NCBI GenBank assembly: GCA_041743125.1
Contig: JBGTNK010000004.1
Location: 1 to 64,000, forward strand
Direction of reading: 5' to 3'
DNA from: Terrimonas_B sp041743125
GTDB lineage: Bacteria; Bacteroidota; Bacteroidia; Chitinophagales; Chitinophagaceae
Length of the DNA: 64,000 nucleotides
The notes below the pieces were generated by a model. The model did not search any database. It worked only from the letters and a program-made list of their open reading frames with translations, and was not told the DNA's origin. The position numbers were made by a program, and so were the translations under genes. This document shows positions 43,338 through 52,545 of the stretch, in pieces. Numbering within the stretch: the stretch's first letter is position 1; the number at the start of each line of letters is the position of its first letter.

Positions 43338-44942
43338 TTACAATTTTGGAGCTGCTTCCAGAACTTCCGGATTTACACCTTCCTTATATTTTTCAAAATT
43401 TTTATTAAACAAACCGGAGAGGTACATTGCTTTATTGTCATATGCGGCCTTATCGGTCCAGGTATTTCGGGGATTCAGAATTTCTGCGGGGACATGAGGG
43501 CATGCTTTAGGCATGGCCATTCCGAATATTGGGTCCTTTTCATATTCCACTCCATCCAATTTCCCAGCTAAAGCAGCTGTGATCATAGCCCTTGTATATC
43601 TCAGCTTCATGCGATTGCCAATACCATAAGGTCCTCCTGTCCAGCCGGTGTTGATCATCCATACATTTACCTTGTGTTCGGTCATTTTACTTCCCAGCAT
43701 TTGAGCATATTTGCCGGGGTGCAACGGTAAAAATGGGGCACCGAAACATGCGCTGAATGTAGGTTTGGGTTCAGTAACACCCGCTTCCGTTCCTGCCACT
43801 TTAGCTGTGTATCCAGAAATAAACTGGTACATGGCCTGGCCCGGAGTTAATCTGGAGATGGGTGGCAGTACGCCAAAGGCATCACAGGTAAGCAAGAAAA
43901 TATTTTTGGGAAGGCCTCCAATTGATGGATCCAGGGAATTACTAATATATTCCAGCGGATAAGAAACCCGGGTGTTTTCGGTGATACAACTATCATCAAA
44001 ATTGATCCTATTACTCCCAGGATAGAAAATCGTATTTTCAACCATGGCCCCGTGTCTTATTGCATTAAATATTTCCGGTTCCTTTTCCTCTGTCAAATTG
44101 ATTGTTTTCGCATAACAACCCCCTTCGAAATTGAAAATATTATCAGCAGTCCATCCATGTTCATCATCGCCAATTAATTTACGATCGGGATCTGCGCTCA
44201 AAGTAGTTTTTCCTGTGCCACTTAATCCAAAAAATATGGCAGTATCTCCGTCCTCGCCCAAATTAGCACTGCAATGCATGCTTAATACACTTTTTTGGTG
44301 AGGGAGAATATAATTAAGTATAGTAAAAATGCCTTTTTTAATCTCTCCGGTGTATCCGGTTCCGGCTAATAATATCATTTTGTTTTTAAAGGAAATTACA
44401 GCAGCATTATGTTGCCGGGTACCACATTCAGCCGGATCCAACTTTAGTCCGGGTGCCGAAAGTATGGTCCATTCAGGAGTAAAGTCTTCCAATTCTTCTT
44501 CTGATGGACGCAAGAACATATTGTAGGCAAAAAGACTATTCCATGGTTTCTCATTCACAAGTCTAATATTCAGCCTGTATCGTGGATCTGCGCAAGCAAA
44601 ACTATCCCGAACCCATAGTTCGGGCAGGGTTTCAAAATAGCCCAATATTTTGCTCTTTATCATGTCAAAATATTTCTCGTCAATGGGTAGATTAAAGTCA
44701 TTCCAGTAAATAGTGTCAGAGGTAATTTCGTCTTTGACAATGAATTTATCTTTTGGAGACCGCCCTGTAAATTCTCCTGTACGGATCACAAGGGCGCCTG
44801 TATCACTCAGAACACCATCTCCAATTCGTAATGTATCCATCACAAGTTCTTCGGGGGAAAGTTGATAATGAATATTTTCAAGGTTGCTGATACCTATTTG
44901 CATCAGGCTTTGGGTGGGGATTGCAACAACGGAAACCGGCAT
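43338..44942 (-). CDS. pckA: Phosphoenolpyruvate carboxykinase (ATP)
   Basis: Gluconeogenic enzyme of 534 residues that converts oxaloacetate plus ATP to phosphoenolpyruvate, CO2 and ADP. The N-terminal RTGEFTGRSPKDKFIV, the P-loop GLSGTGKTTLSADP, the Mg/Mn-binding DDEHGW, and NFEGGCYAKTINL are all canonical for the ATP-dependent enzyme. The substrate Arg region and C-terminal NTGWTGGPYGIGNRM are also present. Full length. Two-gene context is not conserved here. A Bacteroidota-type promoter stands 5' of it and a strong terminator 3'. In this family the enzyme can run in the carboxylating direction during fermentation. Confidence 0.98.
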   Translation of the reverse strand: MPVSVVAIPTQSLMQIGISNLENIHYQLSPEELVMDTLRIGDGVLSDTGALVIRTGEFTGRSPKDKFIVKDEITSDTIYWNDFNLPIDEKYFDMIKSKILGYFETLPELWVRDSFACADPRYRLNIRLVNEKPWNSLFAYNMFLRPSEEELEDFTPEWTILSAPGLKLDPAECGTRQHNAAVISFKNKMILLAGTGYTGEIKKGIFTILNYILPHQKSVLSMHCSANLGEDGDTAIFFGLSGTGKTTLSADPDRKLIGDDEHGWTADNIFNFEGGCYAKTINLTEEKEPEIFNAIRHGAMVENTIFYPGSNRINFDDSCITENTRVSYPLEYISNSLDPSIGGLPKNIFLLTCDAFGVLPPISRLTPGQAMYQFISGYTAKVAGTEAGVTEPKPTFSACFGAPFLPLHPGKYAQMLGSKMTEHKVNVWMINTGWTGGPYGIGNRMKLRYTRAMITAALAGKLDGVEYEKDPIFGMAMPKACPHVPAEILNPRNTWTDKAAYDNKAMYLSGLFNKNFEKYKEGVNPEVLEAAPKL

Positions 44943-45334
44943 AACGATGACAAATTTTATTTAAGAAACAAAAGTAATGCACAAATAATGGAAAATACAA
45001 ACGAATGTTAGTTTAAATTTTTTGATCTTTTTTATTGATTTTCAAAATGATCAATTATATTTTTTGAGAATTTGTATTATTCTTGAATAATATTCAACAC
45101 AGGATGCTTTTAGTTTAAAAAAAATAATATTCTTAAATTTTTTAGAAGCCATTCTGATTCCAGCAGATTAATACAGCCTCATTATCTTTAAAGCCCCAAA
45201 AGAATAGTAATTAATGTTGGATCATAAACGGGGGAGGAAATTTAATTCAATCCTTTGTCTTAAACTTTCGTTTAATTCTTAATAAACTTTATTATACAAT
45301 CTCAGTTTTCTGCATAAATCTATAAAATCAATTC
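44943..45334. other. Intergenic region (392 bases) between divergent pckA and aminopeptidase P genes
   Basis: Very AT-rich (runs of A and T around 45040-45130). It contains the probable pckA promoter near 44969-45000. I see no second clear promoter, no hairpin, no RNA gene and no coding frame in it. Confidence 0.5.
44969..45000 (-). promoter_or_regulatory. Possible promoter for pckA
   Basis: On the minus strand TACTTTTG (44976-44969) is a perfect TAnnTTTG -7 box, with TTG at 45000-44998 after a 21-base spacer, at the long end of the usual range. The -7 box ends 26 bases before the pckA ATG. Confidence 0.42.
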
Positions 45335-46627
45335 ATGAAGAATCATCCTCTTAATCCCCAATTGTTTTTAAAAAACCGGGAACGTTTTGTCAAATTGATG
45401 CTTAAAAATTCAATTGCGATTATTGTAAGTAATGACGAAGTTCCCAGCAACGGCGATGCTGTTTACCGGTTTCGGCAAAACAGTGATCTCTATTGGTTAA
45501 GTGGAATAATCCAGGAGGATAGTATGATTATTTTATTTCCCGATAACCCTGATCCAAAATACAGGGAGGTTCTGGTATTGGTAAGGCCAAATGCCCTGAA
45601 GGAAAAATGGGATGGGAAAAGGTTAAGAGCTGAGGAAGCAAAGGAGATGAGCGGGATAAAAACGATTGTATGGCTGGATTCCCTTGAAGGTTTATTGCAG
45701 CCCTGGGTACACCTGGCTGACACCATTTATTTGGATACAAATGAAAATGACCGCAAAGCTAGTTTATTGCAAACACGGGAATACCGTTTTATCCGGGAAA
45801 TGAAAGAACGGTATCCTTTGCATAAATATGAAAGAGCCGCAAAATTGTTTAAAAATGCAAGGTCTATTAAAACAGGCTTGGAAGCAGAGGCAATACAACA
45901 GGCTATAGATATAACTGACAAAACATTTCGGCGCCTCCTAAAATTCATCAAGCCGGGTGTAATGGAGTATGAAATTGAAGCGGAGATATTGCATTCTTTT
46001 CTTAGCCAGAGAGCCACCGGGGAAGCCTATGGAAGTATAATAGCAAGTGGTGACAGGGCAAGAACATTGCATTATGTTTCAAATAACCAGGAATGTAAAG
46101 ATGGAGAATTGATATTAATGGATTTTGGTGCAGAATATGGAGGTTATTGCGCCGATCTTACACGGACCGTACCCGTGAATGGAAAGTTTACGAGGAGACA
46201 AAAAACAGTTTATAACAGTTGCCTTCATTTGCATGATTATGCTAAAAGCCTTTTAAAGCCGGGTATATCTATAATTGATTTTACAGAAAAGATTGGAGAA
46301 GAGGCCACCCTGCAATTTTTGAAAATTGGGTTGCTGAAAAAAGCGGATGTTAAGAATGAAGATGCCGATAACCGGGCCTACCGGAAATATTTATACCACG
46401 GTATTTCGCACCATCTGGGAATTGATGTTCATGACCTGGGCACCCGCACTGAACCTATTAAGGAAGGAATGCTGTTTACTGTAGAGCCGGGCATTTATAT
46501 TGAAGAAGAGCAAATGGGAATCCGTATTGAAAATAATGTGTGGATAACAAAGACAGGCCATAAAGATCTGATGAAAAATATTCCGATCACTGTTGAAGAA
46601 ATAGAAGCGTTGATGAAAAATATTTGA
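45335..46627 (+). CDS. Xaa-Pro aminopeptidase (M24B, aminopeptidase P)
   Basis: Metallopeptidase of 430 residues that removes N-terminal residues before proline. The N-terminal creatinase-like domain has an RFRQNSDLYWLSGI motif (aminopeptidase P N-domain). Metal ligands appear in the C-terminal pita-bread domain: DFGAEYGGYCADLTRT (two Asp), HGISHHLGIDVHDLG (His), and TVEPGIYIEEEQMGIRIENN (two Glu). All five are in place. It is cytoplasmic, since no signal is seen. No neighbour relates to peptide use. Confidence 0.93.
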   Translation: MKNHPLNPQLFLKNRERFVKLMLKNSIAIIVSNDEVPSNGDAVYRFRQNSDLYWLSGIIQEDSMIILFPDNPDPKYREVLVLVRPNALKEKWDGKRLRAEEAKEMSGIKTIVWLDSLEGLLQPWVHLADTIYLDTNENDRKASLLQTREYRFIREMKERYPLHKYERAAKLFKNARSIKTGLEAEAIQQAIDITDKTFRRLLKFIKPGVMEYEIEAEILHSFLSQRATGEAYGSIIASGDRARTLHYVSNNQECKDGELILMDFGAEYGGYCADLTRTVPVNGKFTRRQKTVYNSCLHLHDYAKSLLKPGISIIDFTEKIGEEATLQFLKIGLLKKADVKNEDADNRAYRKYLYHGISHHLGIDVHDLGTRTEPIKEGMLFTVEPGIYIEEEQMGIRIENNVWITKTGHKDLMKNIPITVEEIEALMKNI

Positions 46628-46809
46628 CCACCTGATTAAATTCCAGAACGCAGTCAAATCTTATAATTATTATGGCCTGCATGAGTTTTATTTTTAGCCA
46701 AAAGAAGGAGCTATATTGCAGGCGAAATATTTTGATAGTTAATCGGACAGGCATTAATTTTTTTATCAAATGAATAACTAAGGTCAGTTGACCAGGACTT
46801 CGGACAATT

Positions 46810-47574
46810 ATGAAGCAAATCCCCAACCTCTTCACTCTTCTTAATCTTGTATTTGGCTGCATTGCTATTGTTTTTATTCTTCAAACGGGGCAAGCCATCG
46901 TTTATGTAGAGAGTAGTGGGTTTACATCCTGGGAACTGCCGGAAAAAATGGCTATAGGCTCCATATTTATTTTTGGTGCAGCACTGGTTGATTTTTTGGA
47001 TGGATTTGTTGCCCGGCTCTTCAAGGCGAGTTCTGAAATGGGAAAGCAGCTGGATTCATTAGCCGACGTAGTCAGTTTTGGTGTGGCACCGGGATTGATA
47101 TTCTATCAATTGCTGCGGATCAGTTTTGCCAGGGAAACAGAAGGTCTTGATGTTTCCATAGCCGCTTTATTACCGGCCTTTTTAATTCCTTGTGCAGCTG
47201 CGTGGAGATTGGCGAAATTTAATATTGACAATACGCAGCAATTTTCATTTAAAGGAGTGCCAACACCGGCAGCAGGTATTACCATCGCATCTCTGCCCCT
47301 TATAAGTCATTACCAGCAATTCAATTTGCAGGAACTTCTTTATAATAAATGGTTATTGTATGCCATTATAGCTATCCTTGCGTGGCTTATGGTCAGTAAT
47401 TTCCCATTGATGAGTCTAAAGTTTAAAGACCGCACTTTAAAGAATAATATGCCCACATTATTATTAGCCGGCCTTGCACTTTTGTCTATAATTGTATTTA
47501 AATGGGTATCGGTTCCCATCATATTCATCGCCTACGTTATTGTATCTTTGGCGTTCAAAAATAAATTTGCATGA
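46810..47574 (+). CDS. pssA: CDP-diacylglycerol--serine O-phosphatidyltransferase
   Basis: Integral membrane enzyme of 254 residues with about seven hydrophobic segments; it makes phosphatidylserine, the precursor of phosphatidylethanolamine. The CDP-alcohol phosphotransferase signature is complete: DFLDGFVARLFKASSEMGKQ then LDSLADVVSFG, with the four Asp in the required spacing. The N-terminal KQIPNLFTLLNLVFGCIAI is typical of PssA in Gram-positive-like and Bacteroidota forms. Its stop overlaps the purS start by 4 bases (ATGA). Confidence 0.95.
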   Translation: MKQIPNLFTLLNLVFGCIAIVFILQTGQAIVYVESSGFTSWELPEKMAIGSIFIFGAALVDFLDGFVARLFKASSEMGKQLDSLADVVSFGVAPGLIFYQLLRISFARETEGLDVSIAALLPAFLIPCAAAWRLAKFNIDNTQQFSFKGVPTPAAGITIASLPLISHYQQFNLQELLYNKWLLYAIIAILAWLMVSNFPLMSLKFKDRTLKNNMPTLLLAGLALLSIIVFKWVSVPIIFIAYVIVSLAFKNKFA

Positions 47575-47816
47575 CGTTTACTGTTCAGATAAAAGTAATG
47601 CCGCTGAAAGAATTATTGGATCCCCAGGGAAAAGCGGTATTGGGAGGGTTAGAAAATTTGGGATTGAAAAATGTAGAAGATGTAAGAGTAGGTAAGAGTA
47701 TTACGCTACGGGTAAATGCTGAGTCTGCCGAAACAGCTAAGCAAATTGCTGAAGAGGCCAGTAAAAAATTATTGTCTAATCCAGTCATGGAATATTTTGA
47801 GGTAAGTGTGAATTAA
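47571..47816 (+). CDS. purS: Phosphoribosylformylglycinamidine synthase subunit PurS
   Basis: Protein of 81 residues, the small structural subunit of the three-part PurLQS enzyme of purine synthesis. The fold shows TVQIKVMPLKELLDPQGKAV, then ENLGLKNVEDVRVGKSITLRV, the standard PurS pattern. The start codon overlaps the pssA stop (ATGA), giving translational coupling. Its presence predicts that this genome uses the split PurL plus PurQ plus PurS form instead of the single large PurL; neither partner is in the window. Confidence 0.92.
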   Translation: MTFTVQIKVMPLKELLDPQGKAVLGGLENLGLKNVEDVRVGKSITLRVNAESAETAKQIAEEASKKLLSNPVMEYFEVSVN

Positions 47817-47886
47817 TGTTTATCAGCACGAAGTATAACTGATTGTTATTGCTTCTTTCCTTTCTGTTTGGAATTTACGGCAAGTT

Positions 47887-48555
47887 ATGCTCTACCTTGT
47901 TCCCACACCTATTGGCAATTTGAAAGATATTACCCTTCGGGCAATTGAAGTTCTGAAGGAAGTAGATGTAATATTGGCTGAAGATACCCGCACTACCTCT
48001 CACTTGCTAAATTATTACCAGATTGCCAAACCGCTGTCTCCTTATCACCAGCATAATGAGCACAAAATACTTCAGCATCTCATTAGCCAGATGCTGGAAG
48101 GGAAAAAAATGGCTGTAGTAACAGATGCAGGCACGCCTGGCATTTCCGATCCTGCTTTTTTATTGGTTAGGGAATGTTTAAAAGTGGGTATCAAAGTAGA
48201 ATGTTTGCCAGGTGCTACGGCTTTTGTACCAGCGTTGATCAACAGTGGTATACCTGCCAACCGGTTTATTTTTGAAGGGTTTTTACCATTAAAAAAAGGA
48301 AGGCAAACCTTATTGAAGCAATTAACAGATGAAGAAAGAACTATGATCTTTTATGAATCACCTGTTCGCTTATTAAAGACTCTTGAAGAATTCAGGATTT
48401 ATTTTGGAGCAGAAAGAATATGCTCGGTAAGCCGGGAATTGACAAAGATGTTTGAAGAAAATAAAAGAGGCACACTCCAGGTAGTAATTGAATATTTTTC
48501 GTCAAAATCAGTAAAAGGGGAGATCGTAATTGTTGTTGCCGGAAAACAGAAATGA
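47887..48555 (+). CDS. rsmI: 16S rRNA (cytidine(1402)-2'-O)-methyltransferase
   Basis: SAM-dependent methyltransferase of 222 residues of the tetrapyrrole-methylase fold. It carries LVPTPIGNLKDITLRAIEVL, ILAEDTRTTSHLLN, and VVTDAGTPGISDPAFLL, which are RsmI hallmarks. RsmI 2'-O-methylates C1402 of 16S rRNA in the ribosomal P site. It ends ...GEIVIVVAGK, as is normal for the short form. It is cytoplasmic and in the same orientation as purS, 70 bases downstream. Confidence 0.95.
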   Translation: MLYLVPTPIGNLKDITLRAIEVLKEVDVILAEDTRTTSHLLNYYQIAKPLSPYHQHNEHKILQHLISQMLEGKKMAVVTDAGTPGISDPAFLLVRECLKVGIKVECLPGATAFVPALINSGIPANRFIFEGFLPLKKGRQTLLKQLTDEERTMIFYESPVRLLKTLEEFRIYFGAERICSVSRELTKMFEENKRGTLQVVIEYFSSKSVKGEIVIVVAGKQK

Positions 48556-48641
48556 TAATTTATACCCAAAAATGGCATGGCAAGATTTTCAAATGCTGCA
48601 GATACAGCAAATTTGCAATTCAATTCAAAAAGAAAAGTAAG

Positions 48642-49088
48642 ATGAAGAAAAGATTATTATCGCTGACATTTGCTTTGACATTCATTTTAGGAAAGGCTTT
48701 TTCCCAGATCCGGGAAATTCCAAAAATAGTTGAAGAAACATTTTCGAATCAATACCAGGGAGCATCTGATATCGATTTTAAAGATCAATTGGTAAGAGTA
48801 GATGTTTATTTTTTAATGGATGGCGAAAATATGATAGCCTCTTATACAAACAAAGGTTTATGGAAGGAAACACAAAAGGAATGGAGTTTTGATAAGATGC
48901 CTGAAGAAGTAAAAACAGGATTTGAAAAAAGCAAATATGCTGACCGGGAAATAGAAGAAGCTATTGTACTTTATTTACCAGGCGATATTATTCAGTACAG
49001 GCTGAAAGCGAAGAAAAGTGGTGTAGAAAAGAAATACTTGTTTTTCAATAAATCTGGCAGATTGCTTCGGGAATCCATTACGATTTAA
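48642..49088 (+). CDS. PepSY-like (DUF2874-type) secreted protein
   Basis: Protein of 148 residues with a cleavable signal (ends near LGKAFSQ). The mature part is one or two PepSY-like units of beta strands and helix: IPKIVEETFSNQYQGASDIDFK, then YTNKGLWKETQKEWSFDKMPEEV, then YLPGDIIQYRLKAKKSG. These small periplasmic proteins are common in Bacteroidota; function is unknown. The frame stays open upstream to 48552, but the ATG at 48642 gives a proper signal peptide. Convergent with the next gene: the two overlap by 4 bases at their stops (49085-49088). Confidence 0.7.
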   Translation: MKKRLLSLTFALTFILGKAFSQIREIPKIVEETFSNQYQGASDIDFKDQLVRVDVYFLMDGENMIASYTNKGLWKETQKEWSFDKMPEEVKTGFEKSKYADREIEEAIVLYLPGDIIQYRLKAKKSGVEKKYLFFNKSGRLLRESITI

Positions 49089-49768
49089 TACCAACTTGCA
49101 ATTTGTTCCAATTTTTTTCTTTTTAAATCCGGAACCCAGCATTCCGCTGCCGGATACCCGAAGGGAATTACCAAAAAGGGCTTTTCATTTTCCGGCCGGC
49201 TTAACACTTTTGTCAAAAAATTCATTGGTGAAGGAGTGTGGGTAAGTGCAACCAATCCGGCATTATGAATAGCTGCTAATAAAAAACCACAAGCAATACC
49301 GCAGCTTTCTGTCACATAGTAGTTTTGATTTTTTTTTCCTGTTTTACCCAGTTCATAGCTTCGCTTAAAAATAATGATAAGCCAGGGAGCTTTTACCAAA
49401 AATTCTTTATGCCAGTCTGTTTGCAAGGGTCGCAGATCTTTTAGCCATTCTTCTGGCATTCTTCCGCTGTAACTTTCAAATTCTTCTTTTTCTGCTTCTG
49501 CTTTTATGTGCTTTTTGATATGCAGATCACTTACTATACAAAATGTCCAGGGTTGTTTATGTGCTCCGCTTGGCGCAGTAGATGCTGACAGTATGATATT
49601 TTCTACAACTTCCTTAGCTACTGGTTTATCAGAAAATTCCCGAACAGTGCGCCTCTTATCCATCCATTCATAAAACTGGCTGCTTTTTCTTATAATTTCA
49701 GGCGATTCAAATGTTTCCCGGGAATAAGAAATAAATGGATATCCATCAATTATTTTTGTCTTTTGCAT
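49085..49768 (-). CDS. Nitroreductase-fold flavoprotein, iodotyrosine deiodinase-like
   Basis: FMN protein of 227 residues. FMN-binding motifs are DKRRTVREFSD and STAPSGAHKQPWTF. The lid region EEFESYSGRMPEEW then KEFL fits iodotyrosine deiodinase (IYD): Glu96, Tyr100 and Lys121 align in spacing (4 and 21 residues) with the Glu, Tyr and Lys of the vertebrate enzyme that bind the substrate's zwitterion. SCGIACGFLLAAIHNAGL, THTPSPMNFL and VPDLKRKKLEQI also match. IYD reductively dehalogenates halotyrosines; characterised bacterial homologues exist in Bacteroidota. The substrate here is unknown. No membrane anchor is present, unlike the vertebrate enzyme. Confidence 0.82.
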   Translation of the reverse strand: MQKTKIIDGYPFISYSRETFESPEIIRKSSQFYEWMDKRRTVREFSDKPVAKEVVENIILSASTAPSGAHKQPWTFCIVSDLHIKKHIKAEAEKEEFESYSGRMPEEWLKDLRPLQTDWHKEFLVKAPWLIIIFKRSYELGKTGKKNQNYYVTESCGIACGFLLAAIHNAGLVALTHTPSPMNFLTKVLSRPENEKPFLVIPFGYPAAECWVPDLKRKKLEQIASWY

Positions 49769-49777
49769 AACAAGTTT

Positions 49778-49805
49778 TTGGCGAAATTTACCGATTCTAT
49801 TTTTT
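49778..49805 (+). promoter_or_regulatory. Possible promoter for the M1 peptidase gene
   Basis: TTG (49778-49780), a 17-base spacer and TATTTTTT (49798-49805) match the Bacteroidota consensus apart from the last base. The -7 box ends 14 bases before the ATG at 49820. Confidence 0.4.
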
Positions 49806-49819
49806 TAAAATTTGTTTTC

Positions 49820-51670
49820 ATGAAGAAATTTGGACTTGTTTTTTTTCTCCATTATTCTGCATTGGTGTTAGTTGCGCAGTCAGTTAATACGGGATCGGGT
49901 AATTACTGGCAGCAAAAGGTGAAATACATTATGGATATAGATATGAATGTGAATACTAATCAATTTACCGGAAAACAAAAACTGGTTTATTGGAATAATT
50001 CACCAGATACCCTTACCCAGGTATTTTATCATCTCTATTTTAACGCCTTTCAACCAGGCAGTATGATGGACACCAGGAGCCGGAGACAGGGAAGCGTACA
50101 AGTTGGAAATGGGGCAGATTGGGATTCCAGGGTTAAAGATAGAATTCAGAATCTGAAGCCTGAGGAAACGGGCTATCAGAAAATAATATCGCTTAAGATG
50201 AATGGGCGTTCTCAAAGATTTGAAATTTTGGAAACCATTCTCCAGGTTAAATTGGATAAACCCATATTACCGCGATCGAAGGTGGTATTTGATATGGCCT
50301 TTGAGGCGCAGGTTCCATTACAAATCAGGCGGAGTGGTCGGGATAATCCCACTACAAAAGTGAGGTATTCCATGAGCCAATGGTACCCGAAATTGTGTGA
50401 GTACGATAAAGCGGGATGGCATCCTACACCTTATGTAGCCAGGGAGTTTTATGGAGTGTGGGGCGATTTTGAGGTAAACATAACCATTGATAAAAGTTAT
50501 ATCCTGGGCGGCACCGGCTATTTGCAAAATGCAAACCAGGTTGGTTATGGGTATGAAGATGCCGGAACAAAAGTGGTAAGACCAACTGGTAGTAAACTTA
50601 CCTGGAAGTTCACGGCTCCTAATGTTCACGATTTTATGTGGGCTGCAGACCCGGATTATAAACACATAACCAGAAAGGCGAAAAATGATTTGACATTTCA
50701 CTTGCTTTACAAATCCTCCAACTCCTCTGCAGCCACCTGGGAAAAAATACTGGATGATGCCCAGAAAGCCTTGCCATTTATTGAAAAAACATTTGGTCCT
50801 TATACCTATAAACAATATTCATTTATCCAGGGCGGAGATGGAGGCATGGAATATCCTATGGCTACATTGCTGGCCAGTCCGGGGGCCTGGCTGCACGAAT
50901 GGATGCATAACTGGTATCATGGTATTATGGCTACTAATGAATCTCTTTATGCATGGATGGATGAAGGGTTTACTACTTATGCCGATAGCAGAGTGTCTGC
51001 TTTTTTAAAAAATGAATCAGATTCTGCTGAGCAGGCAGACAGTTACAAAAGTTATTTCTCGCTGGTGAAAAGCAACAAGGAAGAGCCATTGACAACGCAT
51101 GCTGATCATTATAATATGAATGCAGCCTATTCCGTGGCTTCCTATTCAAAAGGAGCCGTCTTTCTGGAGCAACTGGGATACATCACCGGAGCCGCAACCA
51201 GGGATAAAATATTAATGGAATATTTTAAGCAATGGAAATATAAACATCCGGATGTATCAGATTTTATTCGCCTTGCTGAAAAGGAGAGTGGCCTTAAGTT
51301 GGATTGGTACAAGGAATATTGGGTGAACTCAACCAAAACTATAAATTATGGGTTTGATAGCTTGTGGGAACAGGCGGGAAAAACAAGGATTCGTTTAAAA
51401 AGATTGGGACTTATGCCTATGCCTGTTGACTTGCAATTGACTTTCAAAGATGGCTCCACAGAAATGCATTATGTTCCTCTTGATCTCATGTTCGGTACAA
51501 AACCAAACGAAGGAAATAATGCTTTTAAAACTTATCCCCCGTGGCGCTGGACTCATGAGACTTATGTGATCGAAAGCGACCGAAGATTAGGCGAGATATC
51601 AATTGCTGAAATTGATCCGTCTCAAAGACTGGCCGATACAGAAAGGCAAAACAATAAATTAAAACTATAG
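49820..51670 (+). CDS. M1 family metallopeptidase, secreted
   Basis: Zinc aminopeptidase-like protein of 616 residues with a signal peptide ending near VLVAQS. The M1 exopeptidase-type motif appears as GGMEYPMATLL, and the zinc site as HEWMHNW followed, after 18 residues, by Glu in WMDEGF (HExxH-x18-E). A catalytic Tyr in the following domain cannot be fixed by eye. The N-terminal beta domain (VNTNQFTGKQKLVYWNNSPDTL) is that of the M1 family. Starting at ATG 49820 gives a normal signal; the frame is open upstream to 49763. It is probably periplasmic or secreted and degrades peptides for nutrition. Confidence 0.88.
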   Translation: MKKFGLVFFLHYSALVLVAQSVNTGSGNYWQQKVKYIMDIDMNVNTNQFTGKQKLVYWNNSPDTLTQVFYHLYFNAFQPGSMMDTRSRRQGSVQVGNGADWDSRVKDRIQNLKPEETGYQKIISLKMNGRSQRFEILETILQVKLDKPILPRSKVVFDMAFEAQVPLQIRRSGRDNPTTKVRYSMSQWYPKLCEYDKAGWHPTPYVAREFYGVWGDFEVNITIDKSYILGGTGYLQNANQVGYGYEDAGTKVVRPTGSKLTWKFTAPNVHDFMWAADPDYKHITRKAKNDLTFHLLYKSSNSSAATWEKILDDAQKALPFIEKTFGPYTYKQYSFIQGGDGGMEYPMATLLASPGAWLHEWMHNWYHGIMATNESLYAWMDEGFTTYADSRVSAFLKNESDSAEQADSYKSYFSLVKSNKEEPLTTHADHYNMNAAYSVASYSKGAVFLEQLGYITGAATRDKILMEYFKQWKYKHPDVSDFIRLAEKESGLKLDWYKEYWVNSTKTINYGFDSLWEQAGKTRIRLKRLGLMPMPVDLQLTFKDGSTEMHYVPLDLMFGTKPNEGNNAFKTYPPWRWTHETYVIESDRRLGEISIAEIDPSQRLADTERQNNKLKL

Positions 51671-51680
51671 CATCTAAAAG

Positions 51681-51708
51681 AAAACCACCCGTAAAATAGG
51701 ATGGTTTT
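51681..51708. terminator. Weak hairpin between convergent genes
   Basis: AAAACCACC and GGATGGTTTT pair with one mismatch around a short loop between the M1 peptidase (plus) and the LuxR-type regulator (minus). A-rich and T-rich flanks could allow termination in either direction, but the stem is imperfect. Confidence 0.4.
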
Positions 51709-51850
51709 TAATTTGATTAGGGCCCGTGAAAATGTTTTCTCAGGATGGGCAGGTTTAGGGTCAATGGTAGAGAAATCTGTTAATGGGAGCGAAACTATAG
51801 GTTTTCCCTTTCTGTTCATATACCCTCTAAGTGGTATTTTTTGGGTTCTT

Positions 51851-52492
51851 TTACCGGCCAAAAAATTTGTTTACAGCTTCTACCCGGTTGGTTACATGGA
51901 GCTTTTCGTATATGTGATAAACATGTTTACGAACTGTTTCAGGGCTTATAAAAAGCTCTGCGCCAATTTCTTTATACATCAATCCCTTTGACAATTGTTC
52001 AAGTATATCTTTTTCTCTCCTGGTTAAAGTACTTAAACCTTCCCCATCTCCTATTCCTGTGATCTTATTTTGAAATGCAGCAACCACTTTGCGGGCAATC
52101 TGGCTACTCATTGGAGCTCCACCCAGGTATAATTCTTTTATAGCTTCAAGCATTCTGGTGGGAGCGGTTTTCTTTAATATATAGCCGCTTGCTCCGGCAG
52201 TAAGAGCCTGGAAAATTTTTTCATCCTCTTCATAAACTGTGCACATCATAAAATTGGTTTCGGGTATCTTATGTTTCAACTCTCTTACACAATCAATACC
52301 TGTTTCATCGGAACCCAGGTTAATATCCATTAAAACCACATCAGGCTTCAACAGCGGAAGACTGGCTATAGCTTCCTGGGCTGTACCTATAGTTCCGATA
52401 CACCTAAAACCTTCAGCCATGCTAATGATCTCCTCAAGTGCATTTCGCAGGTCCCGGTTATCATCCACTACACAAACAGATATCTCCTTCAT
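51851..52492 (-). CDS. NarL/LuxR-type response regulator
   Basis: Two-component response regulator of 213 residues. The receiver domain (ISVCVVDDNRDLRNALEEII) has the acidic pair DD and the phospho-acceptor Asp in VVLMDINLG, with the Thr/Ser and Lys switch (LKKTAPT) in place. The C-terminal LuxR helix-turn-helix is LTRREKDILEQLSKGLMYKEIG then ISPETVRKHVYHIYEKL. No partner kinase is nearby, so its signal is unknown. The start at 52492 gives the standard receiver domain; the frame continues a few codons upstream. Confidence 0.9.
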   Translation of the reverse strand: MKEISVCVVDDNRDLRNALEEIISMAEGFRCIGTIGTAQEAIASLPLLKPDVVLMDINLGSDETGIDCVRELKHKIPETNFMMCTVYEEDEKIFQALTAGASGYILKKTAPTRMLEAIKELYLGGAPMSSQIARKVVAAFQNKITGIGDGEGLSTLTRREKDILEQLSKGLMYKEIGAELFISPETVRKHVYHIYEKLHVTNRVEAVNKFFGR

Positions 52493-52545
52493 CCTATAAA
52501 GTTGAGTTTTTGCGTGCAATAAACCAATACTACTAAAAGGTAGTT

